Shown piece by piece: positions 1 through 9,051 of a DNA stretch of 64,000 nucleotides (positions within the stretch are counted from its first letter, which is position 1; each line of letters starts with the position of its first letter). Source of the DNA: Novosphingobium sediminicola (GTDB lineage Bacteria > Pseudomonadota > Alphaproteobacteria > Sphingomonadales > Sphingomonadaceae); assembly GCF_014196525.1 (NCBI RefSeq), contig NZ_JACIDX010000011.1, positions 124,001 through 188,000 of the forward strand, in the 5' to 3' direction. The notes under the pieces are model-generated. The model was not told the DNA's origin and searched no databases. It was given only the letters and a program-made list of their open reading frames with translations. The position numbers and the translations under genes are program-made.

Positions 1-547
1 GCTGACCGACGCCACCACCGGCGCCAAGGTGTTGCAGACCCTGATCCAGAACGCGGGCACCGCCAAGATCGATGGTATCGAAACCGAAACCACGTTGAAG
101 CCCACCCCGGATGACACGTTCTCGATCGCCGGCAACTACACCAATGCCCGCTACAGCAACTTCTCGCCCACCAATTCGTCGGGCCAGACGGTGAACTTTG
201 GCGGCAAGCAGCTGGACCACGCGCCCAAGTGGACCGCGACCGTGGGCTATACCCGCAACTTTGACGTGGCCAATGGCGCCCATGTCGAAGCCGGTGTGCG
301 CACCCAGCTCTCGTCTGAATATTACATCTCGGACCTGAACATGCTGTATCAGTTCCGCATGCCCAGCTATACCAAGACCGACGTGACAGTGACCTATAAG
401 GCGCCGCAGGATCGCTGGTACATCCAGGGCTATGCCAAGAATCTGGAAAACGTGATCACCGTGGCCAACGCCGTGGCGGGCAACACGCCCGCCGTGACGA
501 TGGAAGAACCGCGCACCTATGGCGTCCGCGCCGGTGTGAAGTTCTAA
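1..547 (+). CDS. TonB-dependent receptor, C-terminal part (5' end outside window)
   Basis: The reading frame is open from base 2 to the stop at 545-547 and gives 181 residues. It has alternating polar and aromatic beta-barrel strands and ends in Y-G-V-R-A-G-V-K-F, the terminal-aromatic signature of outer-membrane barrels. Phrases such as a repeated 'W-T-A-T-V-G-Y' strand and 'Y-I-Q-G-Y-A-K-N-L' fit the last strands of a sphingomonad TonB-dependent receptor. The family imports glycans, siderophores or other large ligands across the outer membrane using TonB energy. Exported glycoside hydrolases follow directly, so an oligosaccharide ligand is the natural inference. A strong terminator follows, so the hydrolases have their own promoter. 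Confidence 0.85.
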   Translation, partial: LTDATTGAKVLQTLIQNAGTAKIDGIETETTLKPTPDDTFSIAGNYTNARYSNFSPTNSSGQTVNFGGKQLDHAPKWTATVGYTRNFDVANGAHVEAGVRTQLSSEYYISDLNMLYQFRMPSYTKTDVTVTYKAPQDRWYIQGYAKNLENVITVANAVAGNTPAVTMEEPRTYGVRAGVKF

Positions 548-574
548 GTGGCCACAAACGAGCCATGAGGGAGG

Positions 575-609
575 GCGGGTGCGGTCTTTGGCCGCACCCG
601 CTTTTTTTT
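575..609 (+). terminator. Rho-independent terminator after the TonB receptor
   Basis: A perfect 10-bp stem (575-584 with 592-601, GCGGGTGCGG/CCGCACCCGC) closes a 7-nt loop and runs straight into eight T residues (602-609). It lies 27 nt after the receptor stop codon. Confidence 0.93.
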
Positions 610-658
610 ATGTTTGCCCCCGAATTATTGCCTATCTGAAGATACGAGGATGACAGTG

Positions 659-2875
659 ATGAGCACCCCCAAGGTCTGGACTTCTTTGAGCGTGATGGCA
701 GTGGCCATGGCTTCGCAGCCCGCCGCCGCGCAGGCCCCCAATGCACAGGATGTCGCAAAGGCCGACGCCCGCGCCGCCGCCACCGTCAAGGCGATGAAGA
801 CCGAAGAAAAGACCATCCTGACCCATGGCATCATGCCGATGGATCTGGGCATTGGCACGACGAAGATCCCCGCCGATGCGGTGCCGGGGGCTGGCTATGT
901 GGCGGGCATTGATCGCCTTGGCGTGCCTGCTCTCAAGGAATCGGACGCTTCGCTGGGCGTGTCCTATGTGATGGGTCTGCGCAAGGATGGGGCCACGGCC
1001 CTGCCCTCCGGCGTGCTTCAGGCGGCCACGTGGAACCCCGATGTGCTCTATCGCGGCGGCGCGATGATCGGCGGCGAGGCCCGCGCCAAGGGCTTTAACG
1101 TCCTGCTGGCGGGCGGCGTCAATCTGATGCGCGATCCGCGCAATGGCCGCACGTTTGAATATCTGTCCGAAGACCCGCTTCTGTCGGGCATGCTGGTGGG
1201 CGCGGCGATCCGCGGCATTCAGTCGAACCACATCATCTCCACGATCAAGCATTTCGCGCTCAACGGTCAGGAAACCGGCCGCAAATATGTCGACATCAAG
1301 ATCAGCGAGGCGGCGGCCAAGGAATCCGACCTGCTGGCCTTCAAGATCGGCATTGAACAGGGCCAGCCCCTCTCGGTGATGTGCGCCTATAATCGCGTGG
1401 GCGGCCAGAACGCCTGCTCGAACGATTTCCTGCTCAACAAGGTGCTGAAGAAGGACTGGGGCTGGAAGGGCTTTGTCATGTCCGACTGGGGCGCGGTGCC
1501 GGGCGTTGAGGCCGCGATCAATGGCCTTGACCAGCAATCGGGCGAACAGCTCGACAAGGGCGTGTTCTTCACCGACCAACTGGCCGCCAAGGCCAAGGCC
1601 GACCCCAAGTGGGCGGCGCGCGTCGATGACATGAACCGCCGCGTGCTGACCGCGATCTATGCGGCGGGCGTGGACAAGTTCCCCGCGCAAAAGGGCGGCA
1701 AGATCGATTTCGCCGCCAATGCCAAGGTGGCAGAGGACGCCGCCAAGCAGGGCATTGTCCTGCTCAAGAATGAAGGCGGGTTGCTGCCATTGATGAAGAC
1801 CGCCAAGTCGATCGCGGTGATCGGCGGCTTTGCCGATGGCGGCGTGCTGTCGGGCGGCGGATCGTCGCAGGTTCAGGGTGAAGGCGGCCCGGCTGTCACG
1901 ATCCCGATCATGGGCGACGGCGTCTGGGCGGGCCTGATCGGCCAGAACTATCACCGCTCCAGCCCGTTGAAGGCGATCAAGGCGCAGGCGCCGGACGCCA
2001 AGGTGACCTTCCGCGACGGCCGCTACATCACCGATGCAGTGGAAAAGGCCAAGCAGTCCGAAGTCGCGGTGATCTTTGCCACGCAATACACCACCGAGGG
2101 TCTGGACGTGCCCGACCTGCATCTGCCCAATGGTCAGGATGAGCTGATCGCGGCGGTGGCGGCGGCCAATCCGAACACCGTGGTCGTGCTGGAAAATGGC
2201 GGGCCGGTGGCGATGCCCTGGCTGGGCAAGGTCAAGGCCGTGGTCGAGGCATGGTATCCCGGCGCGCGCGGCGGCGAAGCCATCGCCAGCGTGCTCTTTG
2301 GCGACACCAACCCCGGCGGCCGCCTGCCCATCACCTTCCCGGCCAGCACCGACCAACTCCCCCGCCCCAAGCTGGACGGCAGCGACTGGGTTGAGCCCAA
2401 CTTCGCCGGCGACCCCACCTCGGGCAGCGATCAGCTTCATGCCGATTATGACATCGAAGGTTCGGACGTCGGCTATCGCTGGTTTGCTCGCAAGGGTCAG
2501 AAGGCGCTGTTCCCCTTCGGTTATGGCCTGTCCTACACCACGTTCCAGACCGGCGGCCTTGCCCTCAAGGGCCTGACCGCGACGTTTACGGTCAAGAACA
2601 CCGGCGCGCGCGATGGCGATGAAGTGGCCCAGCTTTACCTTGCCACCCGCAATGGCGAAGTGAAGCAGCGCCTCGTCGGCTTTGCCCGCGTGTCGCTCAA
2701 GGCCGGGGAATCCAAGCCCGTCACGCTGACCATCGACCCGCGCCTGCTGGCCGACTGGAAGGATGGCCAGTGGGTCACGCCCAAGGGCGCCTATGGCTTT
2801 GCGCTGGGCCGGGATGCGGAACATCTGGGCGAGAAGGTGAACATCACCCTGCCCGCCAAGAGCTGGAAGGAGTAA
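659..2875 (+). CDS. Glycoside hydrolase family 3 (beta-xylosidase/beta-glucosidase type), exported
   Basis: Predicted exo-beta-glycosidase of about 738 residues. It starts with a signal peptide (hydrophobic core ending A-A-A-Q), followed by the GH3 TIM barrel with K-H-F-A-L-N-G-Q-E and the nucleophile motif V-M-S-D-W-G (Asp276 from this start). Then come the alpha/beta sandwich domain and a C-terminal fibronectin-III-like domain (P-F-G-Y-G-L-S-Y-T-T-F region). I chose ATG 659 because GAGG at 646-649 lies 9 nt upstream. The ATG at 650 overlaps that Shine-Dalgarno and is less likely. The next gene begins 5 nt after the stop, so they are co-transcribed. Whether it cleaves xylosyl, glucosyl or arabinosyl units cannot be told from motifs. 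The GH51 and GH30 neighbours favour arabinoxylan. Confidence 0.9.
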   Translation: MSTPKVWTSLSVMAVAMASQPAAAQAPNAQDVAKADARAAATVKAMKTEEKTILTHGIMPMDLGIGTTKIPADAVPGAGYVAGIDRLGVPALKESDASLGVSYVMGLRKDGATALPSGVLQAATWNPDVLYRGGAMIGGEARAKGFNVLLAGGVNLMRDPRNGRTFEYLSEDPLLSGMLVGAAIRGIQSNHIISTIKHFALNGQETGRKYVDIKISEAAAKESDLLAFKIGIEQGQPLSVMCAYNRVGGQNACSNDFLLNKVLKKDWGWKGFVMSDWGAVPGVEAAINGLDQQSGEQLDKGVFFTDQLAAKAKADPKWAARVDDMNRRVLTAIYAAGVDKFPAQKGGKIDFAANAKVAEDAAKQGIVLLKNEGGLLPLMKTAKSIAVIGGFADGGVLSGGGSSQVQGEGGPAVTIPIMGDGVWAGLIGQNYHRSSPLKAIKAQAPDAKVTFRDGRYITDAVEKAKQSEVAVIFATQYTTEGLDVPDLHLPNGQDELIAAVAAANPNTVVVLENGGPVAMPWLGKVKAVVEAWYPGARGGEAIASVLFGDTNPGGRLPITFPASTDQLPRPKLDGSDWVEPNFAGDPTSGSDQLHADYDIEGSDVGYRWFARKGQKALFPFGYGLSYTTFQTGGLALKGLTATFTVKNTGARDGDEVAQLYLATRNGEVKQRLVGFARVSLKAGESKPVTLTIDPRLLADWKDGQWVTPKGAYGFALGRDAEHLGEKVNITLPAKSWKE

Positions 2876-2880
2876 GCCCG

Positions 2881-4455
2881 ATGCGCTGGATCGCTTCGCT
2901 GATGGCCACCGCTGCGGTGGCCTTTGCCACCCCTGCCGCCGCGCAGGACGTCATTAACGGGGCGATCCGGGCCGACCAGCCCGGCCCGGTCATCTCGCGC
3001 CATATTCAGGGACAGTTTGCCGAGCATCTGGGCCGCGATATTTACGATGGCATCTGGGTCGGACCGGATAGCGCGATCCCGAACACGCGCGGCATCCGCC
3101 GCGATGTGGTCGATGCGCTGCGCGCCATCAAGGTGCCGGTGGTGCGCTGGCCGGGCGGGTGCTTTGCCGACATCTATAACTGGCGCGATGGCATTGGCCC
3201 GGCGGCCAAGCGTCCGGTGCGCAAAAATGACTGGTGGGGCGGATTGGAAACCAACGCCTTTGGCACCCACGAATTCTTCGACTTTGCCGAGCAGATCAAC
3301 ACCGACACCTATGTCGCCATCAACATGGCCACGGCCACGCCCGCCGTCATGCGCGAATGGATGGATTATCTCACCTCCAAGGGCGATGACACGCTGGCGC
3401 AGGAGCGCCGCGCCAATGGTCATGCTGCGCCTTTCAAGGTTGATTTCGTGGGCATCGGCAACGAGGCATGGGGATGCGGCGGCGCGCAGACTCCGGAATA
3501 TTTCGCAAATGAATATCGGAAATTTGCAACCTTCTTTCACAAGAACGGTTCAACCTTCCACATGCATAATGACAATTCGGCTCTCCGGGTCGCATCGGGT
3601 CCGAACAATGACGACACCAAATGGATGGAAGTCGTCCTGAAAAATGCAGGCGAGCAGATGGATGCGATCTCGCTGCATTACTACACCGTGTGGCATGGCG
3701 ACTGGGCGCAACGCGACACCGCCATGGCCACCGGTTTCCCCGCCGCTCATTGGAACGAGATCCTTTATCAGGCCTCGCGCATGGAAGAGATCCTGCGCGG
3801 GCATGAGGCGGTGATGGACAAGATGGACCCGAAAAAGCGGATCGGCCTGTTCGTCGATGAATGGGGCACATGGTATCGCACCGAGCCGGGCACTGAACCG
3901 GGGCATCTCTATCAGCAGAACACTCTGCGCGATGCGCTGGTGGCGGGGATCACGCTCAACATCTTCCACGCCCATGCCGACCGGGTGCGGATGGCGAATA
4001 TTGCCCAGGCGGTGAATGTGCTTCAGGCCATGCTGCTGACCGATGGCGATAAATTGGCCAAAACGCCGACCTATTACACCTTTGCCATGTACACGCCGTT
4101 TCAGGACGCGACCTTTATCCCGGTCAATGCGCCAGCCCCCATGCTCAAGGCCGAGAGCGGGTCTTTCCCTGCCTTTACCGTCAGCGCGGCCAAGGCCAAG
4201 GACGGCAAGACCTATGTGGCCGTGGCCAATGCCGACAAGGACAAGGGCTATAAGCTCTCGCTCGACCTTGGCGAGTTGAAGGGAACCAAGGTTTCCGGGC
4301 AGGTGCTGACGGCGGCCAAGCTGGATGCGCATAACACGCCGGGGCAGAAGGAAGAGATCGCACCCGCGCCTTTTAATGGCGGGCGGATCGGGGGCGGCAA
4401 ATTGCTGCTCGATATTCCGGCAAAATCGGTTGTCGTCGTAAAAATCGAAGGCTAA
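2881..4455 (+). CDS. GH51 alpha-L-arabinofuranosidase, exported
   Basis: 524 residues. The N-terminal signal peptide ends near A-T-P-A-A-A-Q. The catalytic TIM barrel carries the clan-A signatures: acid/base Glu195 in G-N-E-A-W-G and nucleophile Glu327 in V-D-E-W-G-T-W. A C-terminal beta-sandwich follows. The early motif W-P-G-G-C-F-A-D is typical of GH51. The enzyme should remove arabinofuranosyl side chains from arabinoxylan or arabinan in the periplasm. ATG 2881 has AAGGAG (2867-2872) 8 nt upstream, overlapping the end of the GH3 gene. Both catalytic residues are intact and the length is usual for bacterial GH51. Confidence 0.92.
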   Translation: MRWIASLMATAAVAFATPAAAQDVINGAIRADQPGPVISRHIQGQFAEHLGRDIYDGIWVGPDSAIPNTRGIRRDVVDALRAIKVPVVRWPGGCFADIYNWRDGIGPAAKRPVRKNDWWGGLETNAFGTHEFFDFAEQINTDTYVAINMATATPAVMREWMDYLTSKGDDTLAQERRANGHAAPFKVDFVGIGNEAWGCGGAQTPEYFANEYRKFATFFHKNGSTFHMHNDNSALRVASGPNNDDTKWMEVVLKNAGEQMDAISLHYYTVWHGDWAQRDTAMATGFPAAHWNEILYQASRMEEILRGHEAVMDKMDPKKRIGLFVDEWGTWYRTEPGTEPGHLYQQNTLRDALVAGITLNIFHAHADRVRMANIAQAVNVLQAMLLTDGDKLAKTPTYYTFAMYTPFQDATFIPVNAPAPMLKAESGSFPAFTVSAAKAKDGKTYVAVANADKDKGYKLSLDLGELKGTKVSGQVLTAAKLDAHNTPGQKEEIAPAPFNGGRIGGGKLLLDIPAKSVVVVKIEG

Positions 4456-4496
4456 TCGTAAGTAACCGTAATACACCCGAAGGCCGAAAGAGCCTT

Positions 4497-4524
4497 GGCC
4501 CCGCCCTTCATCAAGGGCGGGGCC
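4497..4524 (+). other. Perfect 12-bp hairpin without T-tract between GH51 and the DUF1593 gene
   Basis: GGCCCCGCCCTT (4497-4508), loop CATC, AAGGGCGGGGCC (4513-4524). No T-run follows. It lies 41 nt after the GH51 stop and ends 21 nt before the next start. This may be an mRNA-stabilising or processing stem, or an attenuator that sets the ratio of the two halves of the operon. Confidence 0.75.
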
Positions 4525-4545
4525 AGCAATAAACAGGAGAAAGCG

Positions 4546-6009
4546 ATGCCCCGTCTGCCCATGCTCTCGGCTGCCCTCTTGCTGGCCGCCGCGCCTGCGG
4601 TTCAGGCCGCCCCGGCAGAGCCCCATCCCCGCCTCTTCGTCCTGTCCGACATTGGCAATGAGCCGGACGACCAGATGTCGCTGGTGCGCCTGCTGCTCTA
4701 TTCGAACGAGATCGACATCGAGGGCCTTGGCGCCACCACCTCGGTCTGGCAGCGCGAAAAGGTCAGCCCCGAGATCATGCACAAGGTGATCGACGCCTAT
4801 GGCAAGGTGGCGGGCAATCTGCGCCTGCACGATCCGGCCTATCCCACCGGCGAGGCGATAGGCGCCCGGGTTTATGCTGGCCGCGCGGGCTATGGCATGG
4901 CGGCGGTGGATATGGACCATCCCTCGCCCGCCGCGCTGGCGCTGATCGAGGCGGCGCGGCGGCCTGATCCGCGCCCGCTGTGGGTGGGCCTGTGGGGCGG
5001 CGGCAATACGCTGGCCGAAGCTTTGGGCCATGCGCAAAAGACCCTGCCCGCAGGGGAATTCGACGCGCTGATCGCCCGCCTGCGCGTTTACGCCATCAGC
5101 GATCAGGACGATGCGGGCGCGCAGCTTCGTCGCACCTATCCGGGCCTGTTCTGGATCGGCACGCCGTCCTCCCCCGACAGCGGCGATTATGCCGCAGCGA
5201 CATGGACCGGCATTTCGGGCGACAAATATTACCGCAATGGCGCGGGGGCCAATTTCACGCCCGTTTCCAACGAATGGCTGGATAAAAACATCCGCTCGAA
5301 AGGCCCGCTGGGCGCCGCCTATCCGCGCCATATGTTCATCATGGAAGGCGACACGCCCTCCTTCCTCGGCCTCATCACCAACGGGCTGAACGCGCAGGAC
5401 AAGCCGAACTGGGGCGGCTGGGGCGGACGCTATCTGCTGCGCCAGCCTGCGGGCGAGAGCCACAAGATCTGGACGCAGGGTGGCGACGCCTTCATGCGCG
5501 TGACCAGCGCCGACACGGTGGGCGAGCATACCAGCGATCAGGCCACGATCTGGCGCTGGCGCGAGGCGTTTCAGAACGATTTCGCCGCGCGGATGGACTG
5601 GACCATCCAATCCCCCGCCAAGGCCAACCATGCGCCCGCCCCGGTGGTCAATGGCAACGCGGGCCTTGCGCCCATCGCGATCAAGGCAAAGGTCGGCCAG
5701 TCCATCACGCTGGACGCCGCCGCCAGCCGCGATCCTGACGGCAACAAGCTGACCTATCGCTGGTTCGCCTATGACGAGGCCGGGTTTGACGGCGCATCGC
5801 CCAATCCCGCGCTGGAAATCGCCAATGGCAGCACCGCCCGCGCCACGGTGAAGGTGGCCGCGCGCTGCGCCAAGAGCTGGCTGGATTTCCCGCAAATGAA
5901 ATGTCCGCCGGTGCGCACGGCCCATGTCATCCTTGCCGTCACCGACAATGGCGCCCCCGCCCTTACCCGCTATCGCCGCATTCTGATCGAGGTGTCCGAC
6001 CATGACTGA
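4546..6009 (+). CDS. Sde182-type protein: DUF1593 nucleoside-hydrolase-like domain plus Ig-like C-terminal domain, exported
   Basis: 487 residues with a signal peptide (ends A-V-Q-A-A-P). The N-terminal two thirds shows the nucleoside-hydrolase-like fold, with an early metal-site-like motif S-D-I-G-N-E-P-D-D-Q. This matches the 'cellulose-binding Sde182, nucleoside hydrolase-like' family (DUF1593). The C-terminal part (residues about 370-480) is a beta-rich PKD/Ig-like module with D-P-D-G-N-K-L-T-Y-R-W. The biochemical role of the family is poorly defined and is usually tied to plant cell-wall breakdown. ATG 4546 follows AGGAGA at 4535-4540. Its end overlaps the GH30 start by 8 nt, which indicates translational coupling. 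Confidence 0.8.
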   Translation: MPRLPMLSAALLLAAAPAVQAAPAEPHPRLFVLSDIGNEPDDQMSLVRLLLYSNEIDIEGLGATTSVWQREKVSPEIMHKVIDAYGKVAGNLRLHDPAYPTGEAIGARVYAGRAGYGMAAVDMDHPSPAALALIEAARRPDPRPLWVGLWGGGNTLAEALGHAQKTLPAGEFDALIARLRVYAISDQDDAGAQLRRTYPGLFWIGTPSSPDSGDYAAATWTGISGDKYYRNGAGANFTPVSNEWLDKNIRSKGPLGAAYPRHMFIMEGDTPSFLGLITNGLNAQDKPNWGGWGGRYLLRQPAGESHKIWTQGGDAFMRVTSADTVGEHTSDQATIWRWREAFQNDFAARMDWTIQSPAKANHAPAPVVNGNAGLAPIAIKAKVGQSITLDAAASRDPDGNKLTYRWFAYDEAGFDGASPNPALEIANGSTARATVKVAARCAKSWLDFPQMKCPPVRTAHVILAVTDNGAPALTRYRRILIEVSDHD

Positions 6010-7483
6010 TCTTTCCGTTTCCCGCCGCGTGGCGCTTGGCCTGATCGGGGCCACGGCTGTCGCGCCTGTGGCCGCCCGCGCGGTGGAAACGCCCGCCCTG
6101 CCCGGCGCGCTCTGGTTTTCCACGCAGGCCGATGCGCCATGGCAAAAGCAGAGCGTGCCCGCGCTGGCCGAAGTCAGCCGGGCCAGCCTGTTCGGCACCG
6201 ATGCGACGATCAATCTGGCCAATCCGCGCCAGACGATGGCGGGCTTTGGCGCCTGCTTTAACGAGCTTGGCTGGGTGGCGCTCTCGCATCTCTCGCCCGC
6301 CGATCGCCATGCTGCGCTGGGCGCGTTGTTTGCCCCCGATCAGGCCGCCTTTACCCTGTGCCGCACGCCGGTGGGGGCCAATGACTTTGCGCGGCGGTGG
6401 TATTCCTATGACGAAACGCCCGGCGATTTTGATCTCAAGAGCTTCTCCACCGCCAATGACCAGCAGACGCTGATCCCCTATATCAAGGCGGCGCAGGGCT
6501 TTAACCCCAACCTGAAACTCTGGGCCAGCCCGTGGAGCCCGCCAAGCTGGATGAAGAAGAACGGGTTTTATGCGTTGGCCAAGCCCTGGCCCGGCACGCC
6601 CGAAACCGGCATTCGCGACGATCAGACCGGCCGCGAAGGCGAGGATTCCTTCATTCAGGAAGACCGCTATTTCGACGCCTATGCGCGCTATTTCCGCCGC
6701 TATGTCGAGGATTACGCCAAGGCGGGCATCACCATCGGCACGGTGATGCCGCAAAACGAATTCAACTCGGCCCAGCCCTATGCCTCCTGCACATGGACGC
6801 CGCAGGGGATCGCGCGTTTCCTGCCGTTCCTTGGCCGAGAGATGGACAAGGTGGGCGCGCGCGTGTTCTTCGGTACGCTGGAGCGCGGCAAGGTCGAAAT
6901 GCTCGACGCTGTGCTGGCCGATCCCAAGGCGGCGGCGGTCATCAAGGGCGTGGGTGTGCAATGGGACGGCAAGCGCGCCCTGCCCCAGATCGCGCGGCAA
7001 TATCCTCAGATGGAAATCTGGGCCACCGAATGGGAATGCGGCACGTCCACCAATGACTGGCACTATGCCCGCTATGGCTGGGCCAATCTGCGCCGCTATA
7101 TCGAATTTGGCGCGAGCGCGTGGGATTACTGGAACGCAGCCCTGCCCACGGGCGGGCTGTCGCCTTGGGGATGGCCGCAGAACAGCCTGATCGTGGTCGA
7201 TCCGGTTACGAAATCATGGCGCCTGACGCCCGATTACTGGCTGATGCGCCACCTGTCCGCCTATGTGAAGCCGGGTGCACGCGCGCTTTCGGTCGACAGC
7301 TTCCTTGGCTTTGACGACAACATCGCCTTCCGCAATCCCGACGGCAGCGTGGTGCTGATCGCCAATAACGCGCTGGGGCAAAAGCAGAAGGTGCGTTATG
7401 CGCTGGGCGGCAAGGCGCTGACGCTGGAACTGGCGGCAGATTCGCTCAACACCATCGTGCTGCCCGCCAGCGCCCTAGGGTGA
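6002..7483 (+). CDS. Glycoside hydrolase family 30, exported by a possible Tat signal
   Basis: 493 residues. The N-terminus S-V-S-R-R-V-A-L-G followed by a hydrophobic stretch looks like a twin-arginine signal. The barrel shows F-G-A-C-F-N-E, S-P-W-S-P-P-S-W-M-K, acid/base Glu253 in M-P-Q-N-E-F and nucleophile Glu343 in A-T-E-W-E-C-G. These are the hallmarks of GH30 (glucosylceramidase, beta-xylosidase or beta-1,6-glucanase subfamilies). A C-terminal beta-sandwich completes the fold. It is the last gene of the four-gene hydrolase operon and overlaps the preceding stop. The precise subfamily specificity is not decidable here. Action on xylan or beta-glucan fits the context. Confidence 0.88.
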   Translation: MTDLSVSRRVALGLIGATAVAPVAARAVETPALPGALWFSTQADAPWQKQSVPALAEVSRASLFGTDATINLANPRQTMAGFGACFNELGWVALSHLSPADRHAALGALFAPDQAAFTLCRTPVGANDFARRWYSYDETPGDFDLKSFSTANDQQTLIPYIKAAQGFNPNLKLWASPWSPPSWMKKNGFYALAKPWPGTPETGIRDDQTGREGEDSFIQEDRYFDAYARYFRRYVEDYAKAGITIGTVMPQNEFNSAQPYASCTWTPQGIARFLPFLGREMDKVGARVFFGTLERGKVEMLDAVLADPKAAAVIKGVGVQWDGKRALPQIARQYPQMEIWATEWECGTSTNDWHYARYGWANLRRYIEFGASAWDYWNAALPTGGLSPWGWPQNSLIVVDPVTKSWRLTPDYWLMRHLSAYVKPGARALSVDSFLGFDDNIAFRNPDGSVVLIANNALGQKQKVRYALGGKALTLELAADSLNTIVLPASALG

Positions 7484-7498
7484 GACGCCATAAGCCCA

Positions 7499-7542
7499 TT
7501 GACCATGCGTGCGGGGCGATCCAAACCTGCACGCATGGTCAA
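7499..7542. repeat. 14-bp perfect inverted repeat at the 5' end of the alpha/beta hydrolase gene
   Basis: TTGACCATGCGTGC (7499-7512) and its exact reverse complement (7529-7542) flank a 16-nt spacer. Both candidate ATG codons of the hydrolase (7505 and 7535) lie inside the arms. It could be an operator or an mRNA hairpin that hides the start. Confidence 0.85.
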
Positions 7543-8431
7543 GCTGTCATCCTCTGATTCCATCCGGCCCCGGTCGAACTATTTCACCAGCCAGACCCTG
7601 CGCCTGCATTATCTGGAATGGGGCGATCCCAATGCTCCGGTGCTGGTGCTGCAACATGGCGGCTTTGATCATGCTCGCTCGATGGATTGGCTGGCGCGCG
7701 AATTGGCCGGGGAATGGCGGGTGATCGCGCCCGATCTGCGCGGACATGGCAACAGCGCATGGTCGCCTGACGCCGATTACACGATGGCCGCGCTCCTGAT
7801 GGATTTCGCCAATCTGGCCGATGCGCTGGGGCAGGAGAAGCTGACCATCTGCGCCCATTCGCTGGGCGCGATGGTGACGACGCGCTACGCCGGGATCTTC
7901 CCCGACCGGGTCGCGCGCTTCGTCAATATCGAGGGGCTGGCCCTGTCGAGCGGGCGCAATTCGCAGCGGATGATCCAGCCCTTTGCCGCGCGCGTCGCCA
8001 ACTGGATCCGCCTGCATCAGGAAGCGGCCAAGCGCCACCCCAAGCGCTATGCATCCGAGGAGGACGCCTTTGCCCGGATGCGGGAAAAGAACCCCTATCT
8101 CTCCGACGATCAGGTCCGCCATCTGACCCATCATGCGCTGCGCAGCAATGATGACGGCACCTATAGCTGGAAATTCGACCCCCGGCTCAACATCTGGCCG
8201 GTGCTGGATTTCCCGGAAGAGGAAGTAATCGCCATGTGGCAGGCCGTGACCTGTCCGGTGCTGTTCCTGCATGGCAGCAACACGTTCATGCCCAATCCGG
8301 GCAAGGACGGGCGGATCGAGCATTTCCGCAACGCGCGCCTGATCGAATATGACAATGCCAGCCACTGGCTCCACCATGACCGCTTTCCGACGGTGCTGGA
8401 GGATATTCGGGCGTTTCTGGCCGAGGGTTAA
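7535..8431 (+). CDS. Alpha/beta-fold hydrolase
   Basis: About 298 residues, cytoplasmic (no signal peptide). Motifs in order: oxyanion region Q-H-G-G-F-D-H, then P-D-L-R-G-H-G-N-S, nucleophile elbow A-H-S-L-G (Ser109 from ATG 7535), acid region near L-H-G-S-N, and catalytic His in N-A-S-H-W-L. This is the layout of haloalkane-dehalogenase/epoxide-hydrolase/esterase-like enzymes. An aromatic-ring fission hydrolase or lactonase is equally possible. The start is uncertain: ATG 7505 and ATG 7535 both lack a clear Shine-Dalgarno and both sit in the inverted repeat. It converges with, and overlaps by 4 nt, the TetR gene. Confidence 0.8.
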   Translation: MVKLSSSDSIRPRSNYFTSQTLRLHYLEWGDPNAPVLVLQHGGFDHARSMDWLARELAGEWRVIAPDLRGHGNSAWSPDADYTMAALLMDFANLADALGQEKLTICAHSLGAMVTTRYAGIFPDRVARFVNIEGLALSSGRNSQRMIQPFAARVANWIRLHQEAAKRHPKRYASEEDAFARMREKNPYLSDDQVRHLTHHALRSNDDGTYSWKFDPRLNIWPVLDFPEEEVIAMWQAVTCPVLFLHGSNTFMPNPGKDGRIEHFRNARLIEYDNASHWLHHDRFPTVLEDIRAFLAEG

Positions 8432-9033
8432 ACCTGTCTGGCGGCCATGTCCGGCCCCAGCGCATAGGCCGTGGTGCGGCGGAATTCCTGCCGCAACCTT
8501 GCCTCGTCCCAATGCTCGCGGTCGAACAGGGCCTGTATGGCGATGCCATAGAGCGCGTTGCTGATCGCCTGCGCCGCGCCTTGCGCCGCATCGCCCTCCA
8601 TGCCGATGGAGCGCAGATAGGCCGCCACTCGCTCGACCGTCTGATACAGGCCCACCGCATGTTCGGCGGCCAGCACCGGATCATGCAAAGCCGCGCTCCA
8701 GAAATGCAGCCATGCCGCCCAATTGTCGCGCTGGGCCGTGCTGATGGGCAGCAGTTCCTCGATGGCGCGCACCGCCGTATGCGCGCGATTCGACAACGCC
8801 GCATCGCGCATCGCGGCCGCCCGCGCATTCACATGGCGATAGGTTTCCAGCACCACCTCATCCTTGTTGCGGAAATGGTGGCTGATCACGGTGGTCGAAC
8901 AATCCATCCGCCGCGCCAGATTGCGAAAGGTGATTTCCCCCAGCCCCCCTTCGACCAGCAATTGCGCCGCGCAGGCAATCACTTCGGCGCGGCGCAGATC
9001 GGCGGCGGATTGGGGTGGGGCGATGTCGTTCAT
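8428..9033 (-). CDS. TetR-family transcriptional regulator, divergent from the P450 operon
   Basis: 201 residues from ATG 9033. The N-terminal helix-turn-helix contains I-T-F-R-N-L-A-R-R-M-D-C-S-T-T-V-I-S-H-H-F-R-N-K, the typical TetR DNA-binding element. The remainder is a helical ligand-binding domain. It is transcribed away from the P450 gene, and the 117-bp spacer holds two 18-bp direct repeats that are good operator candidates. The expected role is ligand-relieved repression of the P450 operon and probably of itself. Longer N-terminal versions would run through the operator region and are less likely. Confidence 0.88.
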   Translation of the reverse strand: MNDIAPPQSAADLRRAEVIACAAQLLVEGGLGEITFRNLARRMDCSTTVISHHFRNKDEVVLETYRHVNARAAAMRDAALSNRAHTAVRAIEELLPISTAQRDNWAAWLHFWSAALHDPVLAAEHAVGLYQTVERVAAYLRSIGMEGDAAQGAAQAISNALYGIAIQALFDREHWDEARLRQEFRRTTAYALGPDMAARQV

Positions 9034-9051
9034 GGCCCGGCATGACTGCGC

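Noticed and set aside
632-2824. 730-codon open frame antisense to the GH3 gene
   Set aside because: Shadow frame produced by GC-rich codon use; composition is rich in Arg/Gly/Ala/His with no domain, and the GH3 frame has all catalytic motifs.
3550-6222. 890-codon antisense open frame across GH51, DUF1593 and GH30
   Set aside because: Spans three well-supported genes and their spacers; low-complexity composition typical of antisense frames.
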